From positions 507,001 through 571,000 of the forward strand of contig NZ_CP040231.1 in NCBI RefSeq assembly GCF_006228325.1: DNA of 64,000 nucleotides, in the 5' to 3' direction. The position numbers and the translations under genes are program-made. Positions 19,764-27,331 of the stretch are shown one piece after another (within the stretch, counting starts at the first letter, position 1; each line of letters opens with the position of its first letter). Under the pieces are notes generated by a model. It was not told where the DNA came from. It worked only from the letters and a program-made list of their open reading frames with translations, and ran no database searches. This DNA comes from Streptococcus sp. 1643 (GTDB lineage Bacteria; Bacillota; Bacilli; Lactobacillales; Streptococcaceae).

Positions 19764-22460
19764 ATGTCAAAAGAACAAAAACGCCAAGCGTTTTATACTC
19801 AAAGTCCCGAAGAAGTCTTGAAGTCGGTTGAAGCAACTGAGCAAGGCCTTTCGTCAAGCGAAGCGCAGAAACGCCTAGCTGAATATGGGCGCAATGAACT
19901 CGAAGAGGGTGAGAAAAAATCTCTCTTGGTTAAATTCATCGAACAGTTTAAGGATTTGATGATTATTATTTTGGTTGCTGCAGCCATCTTGTCTGTCATA
20001 ACTTCTGGTGGGGAAGATATTGCAGATGCCATCATTATTCTAGCCGTTGTTATCATCAACGCAGCCTTTGGTGTTTACCAAGAAGGAAAAGCGGAAGAAG
20101 CCATCGAAGCCCTCAAATCGATGTCTAGTCCAGCTGCGCGCGTTCTTCGTGATGGGCATATGGCTGAGATTGATTCCAAAGAATTGGTGCCTGGAGATAT
20201 CGTTGCCCTTGAAGCAGGTGACGTTGTACCAGCAGACCTACGTTTGCTAGAAGCCAACTCTCTTAAAATCGAAGAAGCAGCCCTAACAGGTGAGTCTGTT
20301 CCAGTCGAAAAAGACTTGACTGTCGAGCTCTCTGCAGATGCTGGTATTGGTGACCGTGTCAATATGGCCTTCCAAAACTCAAATGTGACTTATGGTCGTG
20401 GTCTTGGTGTTGTTGTCAATACAGGTATGTACACGGAAGTTGGTCATATCGCTGGCATGCTCCAAGATGCGGATGAGACGGATACACCACTCAAACAAAA
20501 CTTGAACAACCTTTCTAAGGTCTTGACCTATGCAATTTTGGTCATTGCCCTTGTTACTTTTGTAGTCGGAGTCTTCATTCAAGGTAAAAATCCACTTGGT
20601 GAGTTGATGACCTCTGTTGCGCTTGCTGTTGCAGCCATCCCAGAAGGACTTCCTGCTATCGTGACCATCGTTCTTGCCCTTGGTACTCAAGTTTTGGCAA
20701 AACGAAACTCTATCGTTCGTAAGTTGCCAGCAGTAGAAACACTTGGTTCAACTGAGATCATCGCTTCTGATAAGACTGGTACGCTTACCATGAACAAGAT
20801 GACAGTCGAAAAAGTCTTCTATGATGCAGTCCTACATGATTCAGCTGATGACATTGAACTAGGTCTTGAAATGCCTCTTCTTCGTTCAGTTGTCTTGGCT
20901 AACGATACTAAGATTGATGCAGAAGGTAACCTGATCGGGGATCCAACGGAAACAGCCTTCATCCAGTATGCCTTGGACAAGGGCTACGATGTTAAAGGGT
21001 TCTTAGAGAAATATCCTCGTGTAGCTGAGTTACCATTTGACTCAGATCGTAAGCTCATGTCAACAGTTCACCCATTGCCAGATGGTACATTCCTTGTGGC
21101 GGTTAAGGGAGCTCCTGACCAACTCTTGAAACGTTGTGTTGCTCGGGATAAAGCTGGAGATGTCGCTCCGATTGATAATCAAGTCAATGACATAATTCAC
21201 ACAAACAACTCGGAAATGGCTCACCAAGCCTTGCGTGTTCTTGCAGGTGCTTATAAGATTATTGATAGCATTCCAGAAAACTTGACTTCTGAAGAACTGG
21301 AAAACAACTTGATCTTTACTGGATTGATTGGGATGATTGACCCTGAGCGTGCCGAAGCGGCAGAAGCGGTTCGTGTCGCTAAGGAAGCAGGAATCCGTCC
21401 AATCATGATCACTGGTGACCACCAAGACACAGCGGAAGCCATTGCTAAACGTTTGGGAATCATTGATGAAAATGACTCGGAAGACCATGTCTTGACAGGT
21501 GCTGAGCTCAACGAACTCTCTGATGAAGAATTTGAAAAAGTAGTTGGTCAATACTCTGTTTATGCGCGTGTATCTCCAGAACACAAGGTTCGTATCGTCA
21601 AAGCTTGGCAAAACCAAGGTAAGGTCGTTGCCATGACAGGTGACGGTGTTAATGATGCACCTGCTCTGAAAACAGCTGATATCGGTATCGGTATGGGAAT
21701 CACTGGTACAGAGGTTTCTAAGGGAGCTTCTGATATGATTCTTGCGGATGATAACTTTGCGACTATTATCGTCGCAGTTGAAGAAGGACGTAAGGTTTTC
21801 TCAAACATTCAAAAGACTATTCAATATCTTCTTTCTGCCAATACAGCTGAGGTTTTGACCATCTTCTTAGCGACCCTCTTTGGATGGGATGTTTTGCAAC
21901 CAGTTCATCTTTTGTGGATCAACTTGGTAACCGATACCTTCCCAGCTATTGCTCTTGGTGTTGAACCTGCTGAGCCAGGTGTTATGACCCACAAACCACG
22001 TGGACGTAAGTCTAGCTTCTTCTCAGGTGGTGTCTTGAGTTCTATCATCTATCAAGGTGTACTCCAAGGGGCACTGGTTTTGACCGTTTATGGTCTAGCT
22101 CTTGCCTATCCAGTCCATGTAGGAGACAACCAAGCTATTCACGCAGATGCCCTTACAATGGCCTTTGCAACACTCGGTTTGATTCAGCTCTTCCATGCCT
22201 ACAACGTTAAGTCTGTTTACCAATCCATCTTGACAGTTGGACCATTCAAGTCTAAGACCTTCAACTGGTCTATCTTGGTATCCTTCATTCTTCTGATGGC
22301 GACCATCGTTGTAGAACCCCTTGAAGGTATCTTCCACGTAACCAAACTAGACTTGTCACAATGGGCTATTGTTCTAGCTGGAAGCTTCTCAATGATTCTT
22401 ATCGTCGAAATCGTTAAGTTTGTTCAACGTAAACTTGGTCTTGATAAGAACGCGATTTAA
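19764..22460 (+). CDS. mgtA: P-type Mn2+/Ca2+-exporting ATPase (MgtA/CaxP)
   Basis: An 898-residue P2A-type cation pump. The phosphorylated Asp is Asp336 in DKTGTLT, TGES lies in the actuator domain, and GDGVNDAP in the P domain. About ten membrane helices are present. A longer ORF from 19686 begins inside the riboswitch terminator and is rejected. AAGGAGGAG (19751-19759) positions the ATG at 19764. Pneumococcal work has named this protein CaxP (calcium) and MgtA (manganese). The riboswitch and the divergent mntE favour a manganese-detoxification role here. Confidence 0.93.
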   Translation: MSKEQKRQAFYTQSPEEVLKSVEATEQGLSSSEAQKRLAEYGRNELEEGEKKSLLVKFIEQFKDLMIIILVAAAILSVITSGGEDIADAIIILAVVIINAAFGVYQEGKAEEAIEALKSMSSPAARVLRDGHMAEIDSKELVPGDIVALEAGDVVPADLRLLEANSLKIEEAALTGESVPVEKDLTVELSADAGIGDRVNMAFQNSNVTYGRGLGVVVNTGMYTEVGHIAGMLQDADETDTPLKQNLNNLSKVLTYAILVIALVTFVVGVFIQGKNPLGELMTSVALAVAAIPEGLPAIVTIVLALGTQVLAKRNSIVRKLPAVETLGSTEIIASDKTGTLTMNKMTVEKVFYDAVLHDSADDIELGLEMPLLRSVVLANDTKIDAEGNLIGDPTETAFIQYALDKGYDVKGFLEKYPRVAELPFDSDRKLMSTVHPLPDGTFLVAVKGAPDQLLKRCVARDKAGDVAPIDNQVNDIIHTNNSEMAHQALRVLAGAYKIIDSIPENLTSEELENNLIFTGLIGMIDPERAEAAEAVRVAKEAGIRPIMITGDHQDTAEAIAKRLGIIDENDSEDHVLTGAELNELSDEEFEKVVGQYSVYARVSPEHKVRIVKAWQNQGKVVAMTGDGVNDAPALKTADIGIGMGITGTEVSKGASDMILADDNFATIIVAVEEGRKVFSNIQKTIQYLLSANTAEVLTIFLATLFGWDVLQPVHLLWINLVTDTFPAIALGVEPAEPGVMTHKPRGRKSSFFSGGVLSSIIYQGVLQGALVLTVYGLALAYPVHVGDNQAIHADALTMAFATLGLIQLFHAYNVKSVYQSILTVGPFKSKTFNWSILVSFILLMATIVVEPLEGIFHVTKLDLSQWAIVLAGSFSMILIVEIVKFVQRKLGLDKNAI

Positions 22461-22465
22461 AAAGA

Positions 22466-22490
22466 AAGTCATCTTCGGATGGCTTTTTTT
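22466..22490 (+). terminator. Terminator after the P-type ATPase
   Basis: AAGTCATC (22466-22473) / GATGGCTT (22478-22485), one G-T pair, UUCG-type loop, T-run to 22490. Confidence 0.88.
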
Positions 22491-22564
22491 GCATTTGAGG
22501 AGAATGGTTAGAAGTTATCCTCTTTTGTGCTATAATAAAGTAAAATAGCAAGGAGTGAAAGAGA

Positions 22565-22975
22565 ATGGAAAAGAAAATTGTCCGAGATGTCTTATTCTTG
22601 TCGCAGGTCTCGAAAGCTGCAAGTCAGGAAGACCTTTATCTGGCTAAGGATTTGCAGGATACTCTGCTGGCTAATCGAGAGACCTGTGTCGGTCTGGCGG
22701 CTAATATGATTGGGGTGCAGAAGTGTGTCATTATCTTTAATCTTGGCTTAGTTCCTATGGTCATGTTTAACCCCATTCTCCTTTCCTACAAAGGACCTTA
22801 CGAGACAGAGGAAGGTTGTTTGTCCTTGACTGGGGTGCGACCAACAACTCGTTATGAAACGATTACGGTTTCCTATCGTGATAGCAAGTGGCAGGAACAG
22901 ACCATTACGTTAACAGGTTTTCCAGCTCAGATCTGCCAACATGAACTGGATCATTTGGAAGGACGGATTATTTAG
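22565..22975 (+). CDS. Peptide deformylase paralogue (Def2-like)
   Basis: A 136-residue protein of the peptide deformylase family, which removes N-formyl groups from nascent peptides. The metal-site motifs are present: EGCLS (Cys ligand) and QHELDH (two His ligands and catalytic Glu). Motif I, normally GxGxAAxQ, reads here with Met where the catalytic Gln belongs (VGLAANM), so activity may be low or changed. It is shorter than the housekeeping enzyme. An extended -10 (TGCTATAAT, 22528-22536) and AAGGAG precede it. Confidence 0.8.
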   Translation: MEKKIVRDVLFLSQVSKAASQEDLYLAKDLQDTLLANRETCVGLAANMIGVQKCVIIFNLGLVPMVMFNPILLSYKGPYETEEGCLSLTGVRPTTRYETITVSYRDSKWQEQTITLTGFPAQICQHELDHLEGRII

Positions 22976-22986
22976 GAGGAATTCAG

Positions 22987-24582
22987 ATGAAACGCATACT
23001 ATTTGAACTTGTTTTTATCGCAACGACTTGGTATATCTTTTTACCACCCTTCAATCTGACTAGTTGGGAATTCATCTTCTTTCTCTGTGGGCATTTGGTG
23101 GTGATGGGGATTTTGTTTAGTTTCCGCAAGGATACCAATCTCCTCAAAACTGTTCATGTACGTCATGGCAAGGCTGCCAAAGATCTCAATCTAGAAGGAT
23201 TCCTTTTTACCAAACTTAGTAGAGGATTATTTCTGGCTGCAGGACTCATCTTTGCCCTTGCTGGTCTGGTAAGTCTAGTGACCTCTAGCTTTTTCCAAGC
23301 AAAAAATTATGCTAATGTGGTGTCTATCACAGAAAAAGACTTTAAAGATTTTCCTAAGAGTGATACCAGTAAGGTTCCGATTTTAGATCGGAGTACCGCC
23401 GAAAAGATTGGAGACCGTTATCTAGGCTCTCTGACGGATAAGGTCTCCCAGTACGTAGCAGCAGATACTTATACCCAGTTGACGGTTGATGGCAAGCCCT
23501 ATCGGGTAACTCCTTTGGAGTATGCCGACCCGATCAAATGGTTTAATAATCAGTCCAAGGGAATTGGCGAGTATATCAAGGTTGATATGGTGACAGGAAA
23601 TGCGGAATTGGTGGATTTAAAAACGCCAATGAAGTATTCAGACTCTGAGTATTTTAACCGAGACGTCAAACGTCATCTTCGGATCAAGTACCCAACCAAG
23701 ATTTTTAAAACGCCTTCCTTTGAGGTGGATGATGAAGGCAATCCTTACTATGTAGCAACCGTTTATCAAAAACAGTTTGGTCTAGGAGTCCCTCGTCCTT
23801 CGTCTGTTATTATCTTAGACGCCACCAATGGAGAAACCAAGGAATACAGCTTGGATGAAGTACCAGAATGGGTGGATCGTGTCTATCCAGCAGAAGAAAC
23901 CATCCAGCAAATCAACTACAACGGTAAGTATAAAGACGGTTTCTGGAATGCCTTGATTTCTAAGAAAAACGTTACCCAAACGACAGAAGGCTATAACTAT
24001 CTTTCTATCGGAAATGACATTTATCTCTACACAGGGGTGACTTCAGCCAACGCTGACGAAAGTAATCTAGGATTTATCCTTGAAAATATGCGCACTGGTG
24101 AAATCACCAAGTACAATCTAGCTTCAGCAACCGAAGAATCAGCCCGTGCTTCCGCAGAAGGAGCAGTGCAGGAAAAAGCCTATAAGGCGACCTTCCCTAT
24201 CCTTGTCAATCTCAATGACAAACCGCTCTACATCATGGGATTGAAGGACAATGCAGGTTTGGTCAAGGAGTATGCTTTGGTTGATGCAGTAGAGTACCAA
24301 AACGTCATCGTAGCAGCTACAGTAGATGAACTCCTCAGCAAATATGCCAATAAAAACGACCTAGAGCTGGATAATGAAACGGTAGAAAACATCAAGGGAG
24401 TGGTTTCAGACCTTAAATCAGCTGTTATCAAGGGTGACACCGTCTACTTCTTCAAAGTTGATGGCAAGATTTATAAGGTCAAGGCCTCAGTGTCAGACGA
24501 CCTTCCTTACCTCGAAAATGGCCAATCCTTCGAAGGTCAAGTTGGAAAAGATAACTATCTCAAGACCTTTAAAGTACAATAA
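22987..24582 (+). CDS. Large membrane-anchored protein of unknown function
   Basis: A 531-residue protein with three hydrophobic segments near the N-terminus (about 4-20, 27-45, 78-101) and a long extracytoplasmic region (about 105-531) with no motif I recognise. The exposed part has β-rich, repeating short segments of the DGKPYRV and DGKIYKV type that suggest a PepSY-like or propeller-like fold, but this is a weak guess. AGGAGG precedes the ATG. It starts 11 bases after the deformylase paralogue. A BOX repeat begins at its last stop-codon base. Confidence 0.7.
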   Translation: MKRILFELVFIATTWYIFLPPFNLTSWEFIFFLCGHLVVMGILFSFRKDTNLLKTVHVRHGKAAKDLNLEGFLFTKLSRGLFLAAGLIFALAGLVSLVTSSFFQAKNYANVVSITEKDFKDFPKSDTSKVPILDRSTAEKIGDRYLGSLTDKVSQYVAADTYTQLTVDGKPYRVTPLEYADPIKWFNNQSKGIGEYIKVDMVTGNAELVDLKTPMKYSDSEYFNRDVKRHLRIKYPTKIFKTPSFEVDDEGNPYYVATVYQKQFGLGVPRPSSVIILDATNGETKEYSLDEVPEWVDRVYPAEETIQQINYNGKYKDGFWNALISKKNVTQTTEGYNYLSIGNDIYLYTGVTSANADESNLGFILENMRTGEITKYNLASATEESARASAEGAVQEKAYKATFPILVNLNDKPLYIMGLKDNAGLVKEYALVDAVEYQNVIVAATVDELLSKYANKNDLELDNETVENIKGVVSDLKSAVIKGDTVYFFKVDGKIYKVKASVSDDLPYLENGQSFEGQVGKDNYLKTFKVQ

Positions 24583-24686
24583 TACTCTTCGAAAATCAAA
24601 TTCAAACTACGTCAGCGTCGCCTTGCCGTACTCAAGTACAGCCTGCGGCTAGCTTCCTAGTTTGCTCTTTGATTTTCATTGAGTAT
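24582..24686 (+). repeat. BOX element (boxA-boxC type)
   Basis: A 105-base element opening ATACTCTTCGAAAATC and closing GATTTTCATTGAGTAT, with the characteristic CGTCAGCGTCGCC and CCTGCGGCTAGCTTCC segments of pneumococcal/mitis-group BOX repeats. The ends are inverted repeats, so the transcript folds into a long hairpin. No boxB module is present. It begins on the last base of the preceding stop codon. Confidence 0.93.
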
Positions 24687-24800
24687 AAAAATAGGTTTTC
24701 TCAGTTCAAGGAGAAAAAAGATAAATTCTTATCTATCTTAACAAGCTTAGCTGGCACAGCCCTTGTTCTCGTGGCTATCTGGTTAGGATGGACAAAATAA
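24669..24800 (+). pseudogene. Small membrane-protein ORF beheaded by the BOX element
   Basis: Downstream of the BOX an open frame (24681-24800) encodes a basic start (KNRFSQFKEKKDK), a hydrophobic helix (SILTSLAGTALVLVAIWLGW) and a stop, which is a typical small membrane protein. No ATG lies in frame. The only in-frame candidate is a TTG at 24669 inside the BOX, with no ribosome-binding site. The BOX insertion probably removed the original start. A hairpin terminator follows, as expected of a former gene. Confidence 0.55.
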
Positions 24801-24806
24801 ACAGAG

Positions 24807-24833
24807 AAACCTCGGTTCATACTGAGGTTTTTA
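24807..24833 (+). terminator. Terminator before yaaA
   Basis: AAACCTC (24808-24814) pairs with GAGGTTT (24824-24830), followed by T's to 24832. Confidence 0.75.
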
Positions 24834-24844
24834 AGATGAAATTC

Positions 24845-24873
24845 TTGGTCGTGATTGAAAAATATGCTACACT
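24845..24873 (+). promoter_or_regulatory. yaaA promoter, predicted leaderless start
   Basis: TTGGTC (24845-24850), 17-base spacer, extended -10 TGCTACACT (TACACT at 24868-24873), then 6 bases to the ATG. Confidence 0.65.
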
Positions 24874-24879
24874 AACAAT

Positions 24880-25608
24880 ATGAAAATTTTAATCCCAACA
24901 GCAAAAGAAATGAACACAGACCATCCTTGTATTGAAGCGCTCCCCTTGAGGGAAGAAAGTCAGGCAGTCCTTGACTCACTGGTGCATTACTCAGCTAGTG
25001 AATTAGAGACTTTTTATAAGGTATCTGCCGAGAAAGCAGAAGAAGAGTACGCTCATATTCAAGCTTTAAAAGATCACAGGGCTAAACATTATCCAGCCTT
25101 GAAACTTTTCGATGGTCTCATGTATCGTCACATCAAACGAGATGGGTTAACCGAGGCTGAACAAACCTATCTTGAAAATCATGTCCTGATTACCTCGGCT
25201 TTATACGGTGTTGTCCCAGCCTTGTCGCCTATGGCTCCACACCGTTTGGACTTCTTGATGAAGTTAAAAGTGGCTGGAAAAACCCTAAAGAGTCATTGGA
25301 AATCAGCCTATGATGAGGCACTTCAGGACGAGGACTTGATATTCTCACTCCTATCATCAGAGTTTGAAACCGTATTTTCGAAAGAAATCAGAGAAAAGAT
25401 GGTGACCTTCAAATTTATGGAGGACAAGGCAGATCAGTTAAAAATCCACTCAACCATTTCCAAGAAAGCGCGTGGGGCCTTTTTGACCGCCTTGATAGAA
25501 GGGCAAGTTCAAACAGTCGAACAAGCTCGCAAACTCAGTTTTGCAGGTTTTGATTATCGACCTGATTTATCAAGTGATTTAGAACTCGTCTTTGTGAAAC
25601 AAGCATAA
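24880..25608 (+). CDS. yaaA: Peroxide stress protein YaaA
   Basis: A 242-residue DUF328/UPF0246 protein. In E. coli YaaA limits free iron and oxidative DNA damage under peroxide stress. The family's N-terminal KILIPTAKEM segment and the KSHWKSAYDE region are visible. It has no Shine-Dalgarno sequence, and the -10 lies 6 bases before the ATG. A strong hairpin follows. Peroxide defence fits these H2O2-producing streptococci, but the role here is inferred from homologues. Confidence 0.92.
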   Translation: MKILIPTAKEMNTDHPCIEALPLREESQAVLDSLVHYSASELETFYKVSAEKAEEEYAHIQALKDHRAKHYPALKLFDGLMYRHIKRDGLTEAEQTYLENHVLITSALYGVVPALSPMAPHRLDFLMKLKVAGKTLKSHWKSAYDEALQDEDLIFSLLSSEFETVFSKEIREKMVTFKFMEDKADQLKIHSTISKKARGAFLTALIEGQVQTVEQARKLSFAGFDYRPDLSSDLELVFVKQA

Positions 25609-25633
25609 AACCAGCTCATTCGAGCTGGTTTTT
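25608..25633. terminator. Terminator between yaaA and the flavin reductase
   Basis: CCAGCTC (25611-25617) / GAGCTGG (25622-25628), ATTC loop, T-run to 25632. The A-run on the left makes it usable by the converging minus-strand transcript too. Confidence 0.88.
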
Positions 25634-25639
25634 GCTGGA

Positions 25640-26188
25640 TTAGTTGATGGCTGCAAGAAGGTCATTTGCCTGTTTAGCAAGTGATGAAGCAGTTGCTTCT
25701 TCTAACACCAATTTTCCGTCTGCCCAAGCAGAGTCATTGACACGTGCAGCAGTGAAATTACCAACGACTTGTGTACGGATAAATGGCAAGAGGTCTTTGT
25801 AAATCGTAAAGAGTTGCTCGTGACCTGCATTGGCAACAGATGAGACAGTAACAAACTTGTCTTGGAGGGCAGAAGCACCACGTGTATCTGTCAAGTCAAG
25901 GGCACGAGAGAGCCAGTCAATCAAGTTCTTAACTGTTCCAGGGATAGAGAAGTTGTAGACTGGAGAGAAGATCCAGATAGCATCCGCAGCAAGGACAGCC
26001 TCGCGAGCAGCAGCTACAGCTGGATGAGTTGGAACTTCTAAATCTTGGCTGAAGAGAGGAACAGCTGAGTAATCAAGATAGCTAACTTCCGCTTTTCCAG
26101 CAAGTGCTTTTTCAGCTTTGAGGGCCATTTGGTGGTTGAAAGAACCTTGGCGAAGTGAACCGACGATAAATAATACTTTTTTAGACAT
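25640..26188 (-). CDS. NADPH-dependent FMN reductase family protein
   Basis: A 182-residue flavodoxin-like oxidoreductase. The FMN-phosphate loop GSLRQGSFN (11-19) and SPVYNFSIPGTVKNLIDW (about 76-93) are family hallmarks. It belongs to the NADPH:FMN/quinone reductase group, and its natural substrate is unknown. AAGGAGACA precedes the ATG. It lies 91 bases downstream of a marR-type gene on the same strand, so the MarR protein is a likely regulator. Confidence 0.9.
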   Translation of the reverse strand: MSKKVLFIVGSLRQGSFNHQMALKAEKALAGKAEVSYLDYSAVPLFSQDLEVPTHPAVAAAREAVLAADAIWIFSPVYNFSIPGTVKNLIDWLSRALDLTDTRGASALQDKFVTVSSVANAGHEQLFTIYKDLLPFIRTQVVGNFTAARVNDSAWADGKLVLEEATASSLAKQANDLLAAIN

Positions 26189-26279
26189 GATATGTCTCCT
26201 TTAGTTTAAAATTCAAAGAGCGAACTCTTTTGTTACCATCTATGTTACAACAAATAACACTAATTAGCAATAATTTTGC

Positions 26280-26726
26280 TCACAAATTTTTAAATTTTTT
26301 TAAAATGTGGATTAAGTCTTCCTTTTCGCTATCTTCCAAGATGCTGAGTGCTTCTACGATAGAATCGATATGGTCAGGAAGAACCTCTTCAATTTTTTTG
26401 CGTCCTGCAGGTGTTAATTTCAGGAAAAAAGAACGACGGTCTTTTGGATCACAAGTTCTAGAAATCCACCCATCTCGAACCATGTTTCGAATCACAACAG
26501 TCATGTTTCCAGAAGTGGCCAACATTTTTTCAATCAAATCCTGAATGCGCAGTTCTCCCTTGCTATAGAGAGTTTCCAGAACGGAAAATTGAGTAGGGGT
26601 TAGTCCGTGTTCTTTGGCAGCCTTGGTTTCATAAGGTTTAAAACTTCGTATCGCTTTATTGATAACGATAGCCGTCTTCAGGTCTAATTGATTTTGAGAA
26701 ATTTTTTCTTTCAAATATTGTTTCAT
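26280..26726 (-). CDS. MarR family transcriptional regulator
   Basis: A 148-residue winged-helix regulator. The MarR core is clear: LTPTQFSVLETLY (helices 2-3), TSGNMTVVIRNMVRDGWISR (recognition helix and wing entry) and the DPKDRRSFFLKLT wing. It lacks a Shine-Dalgarno sequence, and an extended -10 lies 6 bases before its ATG. It probably controls the flavin reductase downstream and perhaps the divergent gene at 26846. No Cys-based redox sensor stands out apart from Cys in the wing (SRTCDP). Confidence 0.9.
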   Translation of the reverse strand: MKQYLKEKISQNQLDLKTAIVINKAIRSFKPYETKAAKEHGLTPTQFSVLETLYSKGELRIQDLIEKMLATSGNMTVVIRNMVRDGWISRTCDPKDRRSFFLKLTPAGRKKIEEVLPDHIDSIVEALSILEDSEKEDLIHILKKFKNL

Positions 26727-26732
26727 AAGGGT

Positions 26733-26761
26733 ATTCTATCAATAAATAAATAGAAATACAA
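26733..26761 (-). promoter_or_regulatory. marR promoter, predicted leaderless start
   Basis: Minus strand TTGTAT (26756-26761), 17-base spacer, TAGAAT (26733-26738, preceded by TGA), 6 bases to the ATG. Confidence 0.62.
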
Positions 26762-26810
26762 GAGGCATGGATTTCATAGGGGAATTATCTCAGAAAGTTC
26801 CTATATTCAC

Positions 26811-26839
26811 TTGTAATAAAGGAAGAGAGATGGTAAAAT
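26811..26839 (+). promoter_or_regulatory. Promoter of the DUF5590 gene, predicted leaderless start
   Basis: TTGTAA (26811-26816), 17-base spacer, TAAAAT (26834-26839), then 6 bases to a GTG start codon at 26846. Confidence 0.62.
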
Positions 26840-26845
26840 AGACGA

Positions 26846-27322
26846 GTGAAACTAAGACAGAAAAAAGCAAAAAACAAGCTACTTATACAATATGGAATCG
26901 GTATTTCTCTGGTACTGCTAGTCATGACGACTTCCTTCCTTTATCTGATATCACTCAGCATGAAACCCTATCAAGATGCTAGGGTTGAGGGAGAAAAGCT
27001 GGCCAAGCAGTATGCAGAATTGGAAGAGGCAGATCAGGTTGATTTTTATAATGGACTAGAAGGTTATTATAGCGTTTTAGGACATAATAAAAAGCAAGAG
27101 GCCATTGCAGTACTGATTGAAAAGAATGATCACAAGATTTATGTTTACCAGCTTGATAAGGGGATTTCTCAAGACAAGGCAGCGACGATTTCGAGGGAAA
27201 AAGGAGCTAGCGATATTGACAAAGTCACCTTTGGTCGCTATCAGGACAAGCCGATTTGGGAAGTCAAGTCAGGAAACCACTACTATCTGGTGGACTTTGA
27301 AACAGGAGCAGTGATCCAATAA
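26846..27322 (+). CDS. DUF5590/PepSY-like membrane-anchored protein
   Basis: A 158-residue protein with a basic N-terminus, one membrane helix (about 14-36) and an extracytoplasmic domain (about 40-158). The domain's repeated YYSVLGHNKKQEAIAVLIE and YQDKPIWEVKSGNHYYLVDFETG segments resemble the DUF5590/PepSY fold. It starts with GTG and has no Shine-Dalgarno sequence. It is followed after 9 bases by an aminotransferase with a strong ribosome-binding site, so the two form an operon. Function unknown. Confidence 0.82.
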   Translation: MKLRQKKAKNKLLIQYGIGISLVLLVMTTSFLYLISLSMKPYQDARVEGEKLAKQYAELEEADQVDFYNGLEGYYSVLGHNKKQEAIAVLIEKNDHKIYVYQLDKGISQDKAATISREKGASDIDKVTFGRYQDKPIWEVKSGNHYYLVDFETGAVIQ

Positions 27323-27331
27323 GGAGGGCAT

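Noticed and set aside
21060..21617. 185-residue minus-strand ORF inside the P-type ATPase
   Set aside because: Shadow of the ATPase reading frame.
26229..26255. TTGTT...AACAA inverted repeat upstream of the flavin reductase as a MarR operator
   Set aside because: Only 5-base arms and no matching second copy near marR, so not strong enough to call.
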